From: Pirellulales bacterium
GTDB lineage: Bacteria; Planctomycetota; Planctomycetia; Pirellulales; JALHPA01
Length of the DNA: 53,663 nucleotides
Assembly: GCA_033762255.1 (NCBI GenBank)
Contig: JANRLT010000023.1
Coordinates: 1 to 53,663 of the forward strand
Direction of reading: 5' to 3'
This document shows positions 1 through 8,262 of this stretch, piece by piece; positions within the stretch are counted from its first letter, which is position 1; every line of letters begins with the position of its first letter. The notes below the pieces were generated by a model. The model saw only the letters and a list, made by a program, of their open reading frames with translations, made no database searches and was not told where the DNA came from. The translations under genes and the position numbers were made by a program.

Positions 1-203
1 ACTGTATGGAGCGCATGGGGCACCTCCCCTATTAAGCAACGAACTCAGCTTTTATAGAAACATCCCTCCCTCCAGGATTCATTATGGCAGTCCGGATAAG
101 CAATTGGCAAATTTTTAGAATTTATTGCTACTGTAAAATCCGTCCAACAGAGTTTGTTTTGATGGACTGGGAACACATTTGCACGGAGTCCTAGATAAAC
201 CAT

Positions 204-414
204 GCATCCCGCAGGGATGCCAGCAATTAGCCGGTGGTCGCGCAGCGCACCACCGGATGGAAAAAAACATTTCTGATTTGGCATCCCGCAGGGATGCCAG
301 AGAATAAAATAGCCTGCCATCCCTGCCGGGATGAAAAGAATCGTTCGGGGATATTTTTCCGGTGGTATCGCTGCGCTCAACCACCGGCTAGGGGCGGTGA
401 TCCCTGCCGGGATC
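204..414. repeat. Cluster of palindromic intergenic repeats
   Basis: Two kinds of short GC-rich palindrome alternate here. One kind is built on GCATCCCGCAGGGATGC (204-220, 280-298) and its variants GATCCCTGCCGGGATC (about 317-333, 399-414). The other has CCGGTGGT and ACCACCGG arms (231-256, 359-387). Each can form a hairpin. The order palindrome A, then palindrome B, occurs twice. No convincing gene is seen in 1-484, and the short ORFs that cross the palindromes have no recognisable protein features. The arrangement resembles REP-like elements, but no transposase is present in the window. Confidence 0.7.
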
Positions 415-484
415 GGAGATAGTGGGTAGTGATAAAATGGGGCTGTCCACGTTCCCCTGACTACAATCCACTCACCACTTCCTA

Positions 485-1951
485 TCAGCCCCTTAGATTC
501 TTTTGCATGTGCTTTTTGTAGCCTTCCACGCCTGGCTGCCCGTAAGGATTGATGCCAATCAAACGCCCCTCAAGCACGGTGGCCAGCATCAACATTTGAA
601 AAAACTGTCCCATCGAGTATTCATCCAAACCAGGTAAGTTTAGGTCGGCGGTGGGACGGCAATCATCCGCGTAGGCCTGGTTGGTGCCGTCGATCGCGGC
701 GGTCAGGATCTGAGGGACGGTCTTGCCCGCAAGTTCATTAAGCTTGTCCTGGTCCAAATCGCTAGCTTCGATGGCCAGCCGGTCGCGCCGCACGCTATGG
801 GAAATGACGTTGGTGATGACCTTGTCCCGGCGCCCTTCTTGGTGTTGTTGGCCGCGGGAATGCAGGTCGCGCGTGTTGACCACGGTCAGTGGCGTTGCTC
901 CATGTTCTTTCTTACCCAGGCTTTCGCTGAGGAGTTGGTCGTACCACATCCCCGCGGCCTCGAGCCCCTTCCCCCAGGTGCTCAGGATGCGGATGGTCGC
1001 GCCTCGCTGGACTTCTAGTAAATGGCACACGCCGACGTAATCAAGCACGGGGTTGGAACCCAGTGGGGTGCGATTGCTAAACGCCCCCGCCGTGCGATAG
1101 CGCGCATTCATGGCGGCAGCTCCTTCCAGCAAGCGGACAATATCGATGCCAATCACCGCGGCTGGCAACAGGCCCACGGCGGTTAAGATTGAAAACCGCC
1201 CGCCGACGCCATCGGGAATATCAAAGATCTCCGGACAGCCCAGCGCGCGACTCAGTTCAAAAAGGCGGCCGCTTTTACCGGTGACAGGGACAATGTATTC
1301 CGCCAAGGCCGAGCGTTCCCCACCCAGGGATTTTTGCAGGGCATTCCAAAACAGGCGAAACGCGGCGGCGGTTTCCAGGGTGCCGCCGCTTTTGCTAATC
1401 ACCACGATTCCCCAGCGGTCTTCAACGGCGGTTGCCACCGCTGGCGTGGCGCGGTTGCAGCCCAAGAGATCCAGCAACCCCTGCAGGCTGTCGTTATCGA
1501 CGTTGTTTCCTTCAAAGTAAATCCTGGGTTTGCCTCCCCGTTCACCCCGGGACAGTTCATTATGGTAGGGGTGGCAGCAAGCCTCTAGCAGTGCCCGGGC
1601 GCCCATGTACGATCCGCCAATGCCCAACACCACGACGCGATCGATCGCCTCGCGCAGGCGGGCGGCCGTGGCTAAAATGCGGCCCAATTCGCTGGTGTGG
1701 CGGTTGGTCTTGTAATCGGCCAGGAGGCGGTCGGGCAAATCCATGAATCCCGCGTCCAACGGCTGTTTGTCGGCGGGGACGGGACCCCCGGAGTGCCACA
1801 ACTCGAGATCGGCCAGGGTTTCCGCGCGGGCGGCTTCGAGTTTGGGGGCTAGGGCCGCCAGGTCGGCCTTGTCGATGCCCGTTTGGGGGATGAAACAGGC
1901 CGTGGGATCGTAAGAAAGCTCGCGATTGGTGGGATTAAAGCGCAACGTCAT
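485..1951 (-). CDS. pgi: Glucose-6-phosphate isomerase
   Basis: Cytosolic enzyme interconverting glucose 6-phosphate and fructose 6-phosphate in glycolysis and gluconeogenesis. The protein shows the sugar-phosphate-binding motifs of the family: GIGGSYMGA, then a SKSGGTLET loop, then the catalytic region QLLSESLGKKEHG with a nearby RGQQHQEG histidine. The C-terminal signature NPYGQPGVEGYK carries the active-site lysine. The length of about 488 residues is normal for the bacterial type. The reading frame extends to a TTG at 1969, but the ATG at 1951 begins a normal N-terminus (MTLRFNPTN) and is preferred. It appears to be a single-gene unit, with repeats downstream and a long non-coding region upstream. 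Confidence 0.95.
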   Translation of the reverse strand: MTLRFNPTNRELSYDPTACFIPQTGIDKADLAALAPKLEAARAETLADLELWHSGGPVPADKQPLDAGFMDLPDRLLADYKTNRHTSELGRILATAARLREAIDRVVVLGIGGSYMGARALLEACCHPYHNELSRGERGGKPRIYFEGNNVDNDSLQGLLDLLGCNRATPAVATAVEDRWGIVVISKSGGTLETAAAFRLFWNALQKSLGGERSALAEYIVPVTGKSGRLFELSRALGCPEIFDIPDGVGGRFSILTAVGLLPAAVIGIDIVRLLEGAAAMNARYRTAGAFSNRTPLGSNPVLDYVGVCHLLEVQRGATIRILSTWGKGLEAAGMWYDQLLSESLGKKEHGATPLTVVNTRDLHSRGQQHQEGRRDKVITNVISHSVRRDRLAIEASDLDQDKLNELAGKTVPQILTAAIDGTNQAYADDCRPTADLNLPGLDEYSMGQFFQMLMLATVLEGRLIGINPYGQPGVEGYKKHMQKNLRG

Positions 1952-2228
1952 GGCAAATTTGCGGGTCAAGGGGGAAAAATGATCAACAACCTGGGCGGGC
2001 GTGCGTCAACAGGTAGTGTAACGCCGGGTTGGCGTAGGGAAAAGCGGGCGATGAAAAGAGCAGCCAGCCATCACCGCAGTAATACAGCAGGTGATAAGAA
2101 GGTATTCGTCCCGCAACTCATTGGGCACACAGATAAAAATGGATAAATTTTTTGGAAAACACAATTTCTGGTGATTGACAAAACTTTAATTGTTAAGCAT
2201 ATTCTACGAAGCTTATGGAAGCTGCGAA

Positions 2229-2362
2229 GGGCAGATTCCAGATGGGATAGCAGGGCAGTTCTGAGTTTTGGGCAGATTCTTTTTTTGTGTTGGGGCAATT
2301 CTGTTGGTACTGGGCAGGTTTCTTAGTTTTTTGGGCAATTCTGGTGTTTAAGGCGATTCCTA
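2229..2362. repeat. Array of degenerate ~20-bp direct repeats
   Basis: Seven degenerate direct repeats with core GGGCARTTCTG start at about 2229, 2253, 2270, 2293, 2312, 2333 and 2352, so the spacing is 17-24 bp. The array ends about 65 bp before the ATG of the downstream PEP-CTERM gene. The fourth unit is closely related to units of the array in front of scpB (28502-28599, opposite strand). The rest of the 1952-2428 gap, apart from the array, shows no gene. Confidence 0.6.
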
Positions 2363-2428
2363 TCTGACTCAATTAGAGTCGGCTTTGATTTGCTAGTTGA
2401 CTTCACTTTTTTGTATAAGGGGCAGCTT

Positions 2429-3340
2429 ATGCGGCTGGCAATCTGGGCGTGCGCGCTTGTATGGACTTTTACACATGTTTGCCATGCTGAACTTGTATGG
2501 GACCCCCTCTCGGTCGGCAACTGCAATCTCTATTTGGATGCCCGTGACTTGTCCACGCTCACACTGACCCCCGCGGGTAAAGTGCTGGCCTGGAAAGACA
2601 AGGCCACGGGATTGGTCTTTTCCGCCCCGGATGAAGATCGTGCACCGCAGTATTTGGCAAATTCCCCGCTCGGCCCGGCGGTCTACTTTGAGCCGATCCA
2701 CTACCTCAAAGCGACCATTGCGGATTGGATGACAACCCAAGGCCAGATCGGGATGAACGTCCACTGGCTCGAGCAATCGTCCGAAACGTTCCCGCTCTCG
2801 AGCGCGGATGAGCAATCCAACTCAAAGTACACGATGTTTTACACCCGCCAAGTAGGACCGAATTACCGATTTGGCATGCGTATGCGTAATCAACCAGACG
2901 TACCGGCGTTTAACGGCGGGATCGAGGCGGACGGGTCCAGCCTGCAACTGGACACCAACTATTCGCTCAACATCCGCGCGCACGGGACGGGGGGAACATC
3001 CAGCTACGAACTGTGGGGGAACGGGATCAATTATCCACCCACCTATGGCAGCAACGCGGCGATGCTCAATTCGTGGATGGGGTCAATCCCCGGCCGCGAC
3101 AATCTGATCCTAGGGGCGTTTCAGCTTCAGGATAGCGTCCAGCAAACGGGCAAGTTCTACATTGGCCAGGCCGTGGCGTTTAGCTCGCCATTGAATAACC
3201 AACAAAATGCCGAGTTCCAGGAAATGCTACTGACGATTGGCAGCACGCCGATCCCGGAACCGGGGAATGGTATTACATATATAACTATATTGGCTAGTCT
3301 ATCAGGCTGGCTACTTCGACAGTGTAAGAGAAATATTTAG
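2429..3340 (+). CDS. PEP-CTERM-like exported protein, function unknown
   Basis: A secreted protein of 303 residues. The ATG at 2429 follows a ribosome site (AAGGGG) and begins a clear signal peptide (MRLAIWACALVWTFTHVCHA). The body looks like a concanavalin/LamG-type beta-sandwich domain of the kind common in planctomycete exported proteins, but I cannot assign a ligand. The C-terminus has the PEP-CTERM layout: a PIPEPGNG motif, a hydrophobic segment, and the basic tail RQCKRNI. Such proteins are normally processed by an exosortase, which is not encoded in this window. The reading frame also allows an earlier start at 2390, which would bury the signal peptide. The gene stands alone and converges on the next gene. 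Confidence 0.8.
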   Translation: MRLAIWACALVWTFTHVCHAELVWDPLSVGNCNLYLDARDLSTLTLTPAGKVLAWKDKATGLVFSAPDEDRAPQYLANSPLGPAVYFEPIHYLKATIADWMTTQGQIGMNVHWLEQSSETFPLSSADEQSNSKYTMFYTRQVGPNYRFGMRMRNQPDVPAFNGGIEADGSSLQLDTNYSLNIRAHGTGGTSSYELWGNGINYPPTYGSNAAMLNSWMGSIPGRDNLILGAFQLQDSVQQTGKFYIGQAVAFSSPLNNQQNAEFQEMLLTIGSTPIPEPGNGITYITILASLSGWLLRQCKRNI

Positions 3341-3507
3341 CAGCACAGAGATAGGAATTGAGGATTTAGATTATCCCCTAATTGCGTGTTGAAATTCGAA
3401 CGGCCAACCCTGCAAAGCATTGATGAGAGGGTGTTTAGGACAAATAGGGGACATAAGGTGTCGGCGAGACAAGTTATGCAAGGAGAACGAAGCAGAGGAA
3501 TCCTAAA

Positions 3508-3531
3508 CTTCGTCGCTGGAGCTCGACGAAG
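3508..3531. repeat. Hairpin between convergent genes
   Basis: An 8-bp perfect inverted repeat (CTTCGTCG / CGACGAAG) with an 8-nt loop lies between the plus-strand PEP-CTERM gene and the minus-strand epimerase gene. There is no T-run on either side, so a classical rho-independent terminator is not supported. It may be another small palindromic repeat. Confidence 0.35.
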
Positions 3532-3581
3532 CACAACGCGGTCGTAGCCTGCCAGAACGACACAGATAAATTATACGCTCT

Positions 3582-4514
3582 CTAGCAGAGTTTTTCGTTC
3601 CCCAACAGATCCCGCAGCAACTCCGCCAGACCCGTGTCAAAGGTCGCGTAGCGGGGCTGCCAGCCCAGTCGGGCCTTGACCAGCGCATTGCGCATCCGTA
3701 GGGAAACATTCAGCGCCTCGACCAGGGGAAATCCCAGCAGCAGCCCGACAATCCAGCCGGGCGCGTTTCCCACGCGCGGCAGACCCAGGGCGGCGGCCAG
3801 GCGGCAAATGACCTCGGCGCGGCGCAATGGCAGGTCGTCGCCGACAAAGTGGTTCTGCCCCGCTTGGCCGCGCTCGAGCGCTAGGACGTACACCTGGGCC
3901 AGGTCATCCACCTGCACCAGTCCCCAGTAGTTTGCCCCCTTGCCCACAATGCGATATTGGCCGCGCCGCAGCAGGGAGATGGTTTCTTGCATAAATCCCC
4001 CCGGTCCATACACAAATCCCGGCGTGACCACTTGTGCTTGCAGGCCGTGTCGCTGGTGGAGGGTCCATAGTTCGTAGACCATTTCGGCGTGTCCCCGGGC
4101 CAGCAGACACGGACGCAGGGGGGCGCTTTCATCCATCCACGACTCTCCTCCGCCAGCATGGGCCAAGGCTCCGCTAGTATAGATGAGCGGTTTATTTTGC
4201 AGCAGGCACTCGGTCGCCAGCGCGCGGGTCATGGTGGCGTCAGAACGATGCATGGCCACGATTTTGCCGTTCGTCCAGCGTCCCCGCGGTTTGGCCTGGG
4301 CGGCATGGATAACGGCCTGGGTTTGGGCCACCAACGGGGTGTAGGTTATCGGTTGGGTCATCTCGCCCACGGCGATGCGCATTCCCCGCGCCTGCAGGTT
4401 AGCGCCTCGCGCGGGATGGCGCACCAGTCCCGTGACCGCGTGCCCCCGCGCTAATAACGCTCGGACAATCGCCGAGCCAATAAATCCGGTCGCGCCGGTA
4501 ACCAGGACATGCAT
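3582..4514 (-). CDS. Atypical NAD-dependent epimerase/dehydratase (extended SDR)
   Basis: About 310 residues with the N-terminal Rossmann nucleotide motif TGATGFIG at residues 7-14, followed by the usual extended-SDR pattern (VIHAAQ, then a YTSGALAHAG strand). The family normally uses a YxxxK catalytic pair. At the equivalent position this protein reads LARGHAE, so both Tyr and Lys seem to be replaced (Leu and His). It may therefore bind NAD(P) without standard SDR chemistry, or use other residues. Related planctomycete proteins are annotated only as NAD-dependent epimerases. The ATG at 4514 is chosen because the Rossmann strand starts at once; the frame is open back to 4661. Substrate unknown. 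Confidence 0.8.
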   Translation of the reverse strand: MHVLVTGATGFIGSAIVRALLARGHAVTGLVRHPARGANLQARGMRIAVGEMTQPITYTPLVAQTQAVIHAAQAKPRGRWTNGKIVAMHRSDATMTRALATECLLQNKPLIYTSGALAHAGGGESWMDESAPLRPCLLARGHAEMVYELWTLHQRHGLQAQVVTPGFVYGPGGFMQETISLLRRGQYRIVGKGANYWGLVQVDDLAQVYVLALERGQAGQNHFVGDDLPLRRAEVICRLAAALGLPRVGNAPGWIVGLLLGFPLVEALNVSLRMRNALVKARLGWQPRYATFDTGLAELLRDLLGNEKLC

Positions 4515-4932
4515 GGGAGTTCGTCGAGGAAAGGATTCCGACCTGGGGATGGTAATTACAATCGGGAAGCGGGCTGATCCACCAGGAAGACGCAATGCGC
4601 CGCGCTTTCCCCCTCTCCAGAGCGAATTTAGGCCGCGTCTGTTACAATAAGCGCTAATCACGCCCAGGGAGGCTGATCCGTAAGGTCCAGAAGGTACAGC
4701 CGTGTGGTGATCAATTTTGGCAAGTTCTGCGCAAGACGCCGGGCAAAATGACCAAAATTGCCGAGAAATAGCCTGCGGTTTACAGCAAAATTATTATGAG
4801 TTTGTTAGTTTTGGGGAGTAATAGGGCTAACTCATCAGGACTTAACATTTACCGTATAACCTATGGGGGCAAATTCGATTTGCAATGACATTCTCGTTTC
4901 TAGCTCCTTCATCGCGCCCCTGGAGTCACATC

Positions 4933-6963
4933 ATGCCAGTTCGGATTCAGCGATTTGCCCGGTTGTTTTTTCAGTCCGCCGCCACAGTCGCGTTTTCGCT
5001 TTGCGCGGGGACGGCTTTGATCGCCGACACTCGGCCCGGTGATTTGGATTTAGATGGCGATGTGGACTTTCAAGACGCCTTCGTCTTGAACGGAAATTAC
5101 GGTACCACCTCAGGCGCGGCTTGGGCTGATGGAGATATCAACCAGGACGGAGCAGTAAACTTTGCCGACGCCTTTGCCCAGACGAACGAGTCCGGCACTT
5201 CCTACGCCACCACTCCGGGGACGCTGGGTGATAACATTTTGACGCTGATTTATGACGCCGCCACGGGGGTGGTCTCGGTGGAAGGCCCCGTCACCGAGCA
5301 ATATAAATCGTTGAGCATTCAAAGCGCATCAGGCAGTTTCGCGCTCAATCAGGCCAATTGGCTAAACGGCACCGGCGGGCCTAATCCGGGCGTGGGCTTT
5401 GTGGTCAACACCGCCGCCCAACAGGGATTTGCCTCTAACACCGCGCTGGGCCACACGTTTTTGATTTCCAATGGTTACAATGTGGGGGATATTCTGGGAA
5501 CGGGCTTGACCGAGTCATTCTTGCTTTCGGATTTGACGATTTCTTACGGGATTCAGGGCGTGGTGGGAACCAAAGTTGGCGATTTCCGCATGAGTGGCGC
5601 GATGGTCGTCAATCAATGGGTTGGCGCGAGCGGCGCAAACTGGACGGTCGCCGGCAGTTGGGCCGGACCCGTCCCCAACAGTAACACCGCCGAAGCCAGC
5701 TTTTTGGGAATGGGCGGGGCTAATGCCAACCTTAACGCCAGCCAAACCGTCAATAAGCTCACCTTTAATTCCAGCGTCGGCTATGTGTTGGCGGGTCCCG
5801 CAGCCAATGTTCTCAGCTTAGCAGGGACGAATCCGGTCATTAGCACCGCTGGTACGGGCAGCCCGTCGGTTAATACTTCGCTCAACCTGGGTAATAACAC
5901 CGCGATCACGGTCGGTGGCGGGGGATTGAGCTTTGCTCTGCCAACAGGTTCCACGAGCACTGTGGGTACCGGTGTCGCCGCCACGGTGGCCGGGGGAAGC
6001 ACATTAACCCTAGGAGGAGCTGTCAGTGCCTTGGGAAGCACCGCCGGCAATAAAGCCAATATCACCACCAGTGCCGCAACTAGCACGCTCAGTGTGACCA
6101 ATGGCGATCAGGTGGTCGGCCATGTCGCGGGACCTGGAGCGGGCGCGGGGACCGCGGTTGGCTCCACTAGCATCACGGGACAAAAGTCACTGACCGTGGA
6201 TGGGCTGCGGCAACAAAGGCTGACATTATCCGCCGGAAATGCCACCACCTTTACCCGGCTAAATGCCCGGGCCGTGGATGGCGGGGCAAATGGCCTAATC
6301 CTGATTAATAACACCCTTTTGAATGGCGGTTCCGGGACCCCCGGCATGTCGTTGGGAAATGAGTCCTATTTGGACCTGAATGACAACGATTTGATCTTGT
6401 ATCACTCGGACAATGTGGGTGACCCCAATCCGTTGGCCACAATCACCCAATATGTGGATAATTTTTATAGTTTTGGCTCGGCTCCGGGGAATAACGTCCC
6501 GGTCATTGGCAGCTCCACGGTGGAGAACTCTGGCGGATCGCGGATCTTGATTCCCGTGGATAACAACAATAGCCAATTTGGAGATGTCGGCAATCCGTTT
6601 TATGATTTGACCCTGGGCAATAGCACGCTGGGGACCGGCTTTAATCAAATTATCGTCCGCTTTACCTATCCCGGCGACTACAACCTGGATGGCAAAGTTG
6701 ACGGCTCGGACTATATCGTGGTTGACTCCAATTTGGGAACGCCGACCCCGGGATTATCCGGTGGCTGGTTGTTGGGTGACGGGGACTTTGACGGGATCAT
6801 TACACCCGCCGACTATCTCCCGATCGACAGCAACTTTGGCCAGGGGGTCAGCAATCCGCTGGGGATCGCCGCCACCGCCATTCCCGAACCTAGCGTCTGG
6901 ATGTTGGGCGCGGTCGGGTTATTTGGTTTAGCCGCCTGGGGTCGGACCCGCAGGCGTGGCTAA
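4933..6963 (+). CDS. Dockerin-like and PEP-CTERM surface protein
   Basis: Exported protein of about 676 residues. The start at 4933 has a GGAG ribosome site nine bases upstream and opens a signal peptide ending near ALIADT. Directly after it comes a dockerin-like pair of calcium-loop motifs (GDLDLDGDVDFQDA and DGDINQDGAVNFADA). A central region of Gly/Asn/Thr-rich beta-strand repeats resembles autotransporter-type passenger sequence. A second dockerin-like pair (PGDYNLDGKVDGSDY, GDGDFDGIITPADY) comes near the end, then the PEP-CTERM signal (IPEPSVWM, hydrophobic helix, RTRRRG tail). A segment starting at QWVGASGANW is closely similar to the truncated gene at the right edge of the window. It is likely a cell-surface or matrix protein; partner unknown. 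Confidence 0.85.
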   Translation: MPVRIQRFARLFFQSAATVAFSLCAGTALIADTRPGDLDLDGDVDFQDAFVLNGNYGTTSGAAWADGDINQDGAVNFADAFAQTNESGTSYATTPGTLGDNILTLIYDAATGVVSVEGPVTEQYKSLSIQSASGSFALNQANWLNGTGGPNPGVGFVVNTAAQQGFASNTALGHTFLISNGYNVGDILGTGLTESFLLSDLTISYGIQGVVGTKVGDFRMSGAMVVNQWVGASGANWTVAGSWAGPVPNSNTAEASFLGMGGANANLNASQTVNKLTFNSSVGYVLAGPAANVLSLAGTNPVISTAGTGSPSVNTSLNLGNNTAITVGGGGLSFALPTGSTSTVGTGVAATVAGGSTLTLGGAVSALGSTAGNKANITTSAATSTLSVTNGDQVVGHVAGPGAGAGTAVGSTSITGQKSLTVDGLRQQRLTLSAGNATTFTRLNARAVDGGANGLILINNTLLNGGSGTPGMSLGNESYLDLNDNDLILYHSDNVGDPNPLATITQYVDNFYSFGSAPGNNVPVIGSSTVENSGGSRILIPVDNNNSQFGDVGNPFYDLTLGNSTLGTGFNQIIVRFTYPGDYNLDGKVDGSDYIVVDSNLGTPTPGLSGGWLLGDGDFDGIITPADYLPIDSNFGQGVSNPLGIAATAIPEPSVWMLGAVGLFGLAAWGRTRRRG

Positions 6964-7037
6964 AGAAATCTGCTTGTCATGTCTGGGTCAATTTTATTTT
7001 TGATCTTTGGCGGGGATGTCGACTTAGCCCTGGAAAA

Positions 7038-7730
7038 TTATTCCTCGGACTGGCTGCGTCCCCCGCCTAAAAAGATCATGGCATAGTAAGCCACTGTCAA
7101 AATTGACTCTAAGGTCCCCGCGACATAGGTCAGCGCGGCGGCATTAAGCACTTTATTTATGTGCGGCATCTCGGTCGAGGGGACGATGCCGCTGTCGACC
7201 AGGATCCGCTTGGCCCGGGCGCTGGCGTCATACTCCACGGGCAAATTGATAATCTGAAATAACGCGACGACCGAAAATAAGCCAAGGCCCGCCCAGATCA
7301 GCGGTTGAATCTGCATGACAGCCCCTAGCAGCATCAGGCCAATCCCCCCCGAACCGCCAAAGTTGGCGGCGGGAACGGCCAAATTTCGGATTACCAGGGG
7401 CGCATAACGCTCCGCGTCTTGAATGGCGTGCCCCGCCTCGTGCGCGGCGATGCCCACCGCCGATAGCGACCGTCCGACAAAGTTGGGTTGGCTAAGGCGG
7501 AGCGCTTTGGCCGTGGGATCATAATGGTCGGATAACTGTCCCGGCACGGCCTCGACGCCGACATGGTGCAACCCGGCCGAATCCAATATATACCGCGCCG
7601 CCGCGGCGCCGCTCAGCGGGGCGGGCATTTGACTGGCATCGTTATACGCGCTCATCATGCGCGTGCGGGCCCACAACGCTAACAACAGCGCGGGTGCTAA
7701 AAAGACAAAGTACATTGGGTCAAAAAACAT
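7038..7730 (-). CDS. YugP-family neutral zinc metallopeptidase
   Basis: Membrane-bound protease-like protein of 230 residues. It has an N-terminal membrane segment (about residues 6-20), the zinc-binding motif HEAGH (His97, Glu98, His101), two more hydrophobic segments near 118-160, and the family motif LPVEYDASARAKR, whose Glu166 is a likely third ligand. Length and motif order fit the YugP/Zn_peptidase_2 family, whose substrates are mostly unknown. The ATG at 7730 has an AAGGA ribosome site. It appears to be a monocistronic gene. Confidence 0.88.
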   Translation of the reverse strand: MFFDPMYFVFLAPALLLALWARTRMMSAYNDASQMPAPLSGAAAARYILDSAGLHHVGVEAVPGQLSDHYDPTAKALRLSQPNFVGRSLSAVGIAAHEAGHAIQDAERYAPLVIRNLAVPAANFGGSGGIGLMLLGAVMQIQPLIWAGLGLFSVVALFQIINLPVEYDASARAKRILVDSGIVPSTEMPHINKVLNAAALTYVAGTLESILTVAYYAMIFLGGGRSQSEE

Positions 7731-7856
7731 GCTGACGTTCCTTATCGCTAGCGAATAACCAGAAACCTCCCGTGAATCACGCTACGGTGCCAAAATGGCA
7801 GTGGCTTGCGGTGGGGTTAAAGTTATGCCATCTTCGCCCTCCTAAGGGAAAACACG

Positions 7857-7991
7857 CTAGTTCTGTGCCATCAATTAGTTTTGATTGAGCCGCAGTGTGC
7901 TAGCCCAAACGGTTAGAGCGTCAAAAACCTTAGGCTAGTGTCCTGCGGCTGATCAGCTCCACTCGAATCCTTAACTTTGACACAGCACTAG
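7857..7991. mobile_element. MITE-like element with terminal inverted repeats, copy 1
   Basis: A non-coding element of about 135 bp bounded by CTAG at both ends. Its left end (CTAGTTCTGTGCCATCA) is an imperfect inverted repeat of its right end (reverse complement CTAGTGCTGTGTCAAAG). The interior contains an AGCCCA..AACGGTTA..GCGGCTGATCAG block that recurs at 20463-20588. There is no ORF inside. It lies in the 530-bp gap between the yugP-like gene and the large secreted protein; 7992-8262 shows nothing further that I recognise. Confidence 0.5.
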
Positions 7992-8262
7992 TCCTCAACC
8001 TGTAATACGCTAGGCGTTCATTCTTGGCAGTCCTGGCTGACTAAAATTTACCGCAATCCATCACTGCGATTTACGTGCCAAGGAGAAATGGGTGTTCTCA
8101 GATATTTGTATTCGGGTTGGGTATATCAGATGTAAGTGTAATTGCAACAATGGCTTATGGAAAACAGTTAGGATAGTTCCCGAGCTGCCAAATCGTAAAA
8201 AACCCACAAGATTTGGCTAGTTTGCAAAAGGCAGGCTCAGTATACTTTGCCCCGCATCTTTT

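Noticed and set aside
1-422. Short ORFs over the palindromic repeats
   Set aside because: They read through palindromes on both strands, lack ribosome sites and have no protein features.
4933-6963. Search for an exosortase or cohesin partner near the PEP-CTERM and dockerin proteins
   Set aside because: No multi-helix exosortase with the expected Cys/Arg/His pattern and no cohesin-like domain was seen anywhere in the window.
7940-7985. TCGAATCC sequence suggestive of a tRNA T-arm
   Set aside because: No cloverleaf can be formed around it; it belongs to the MITE-like repeat.
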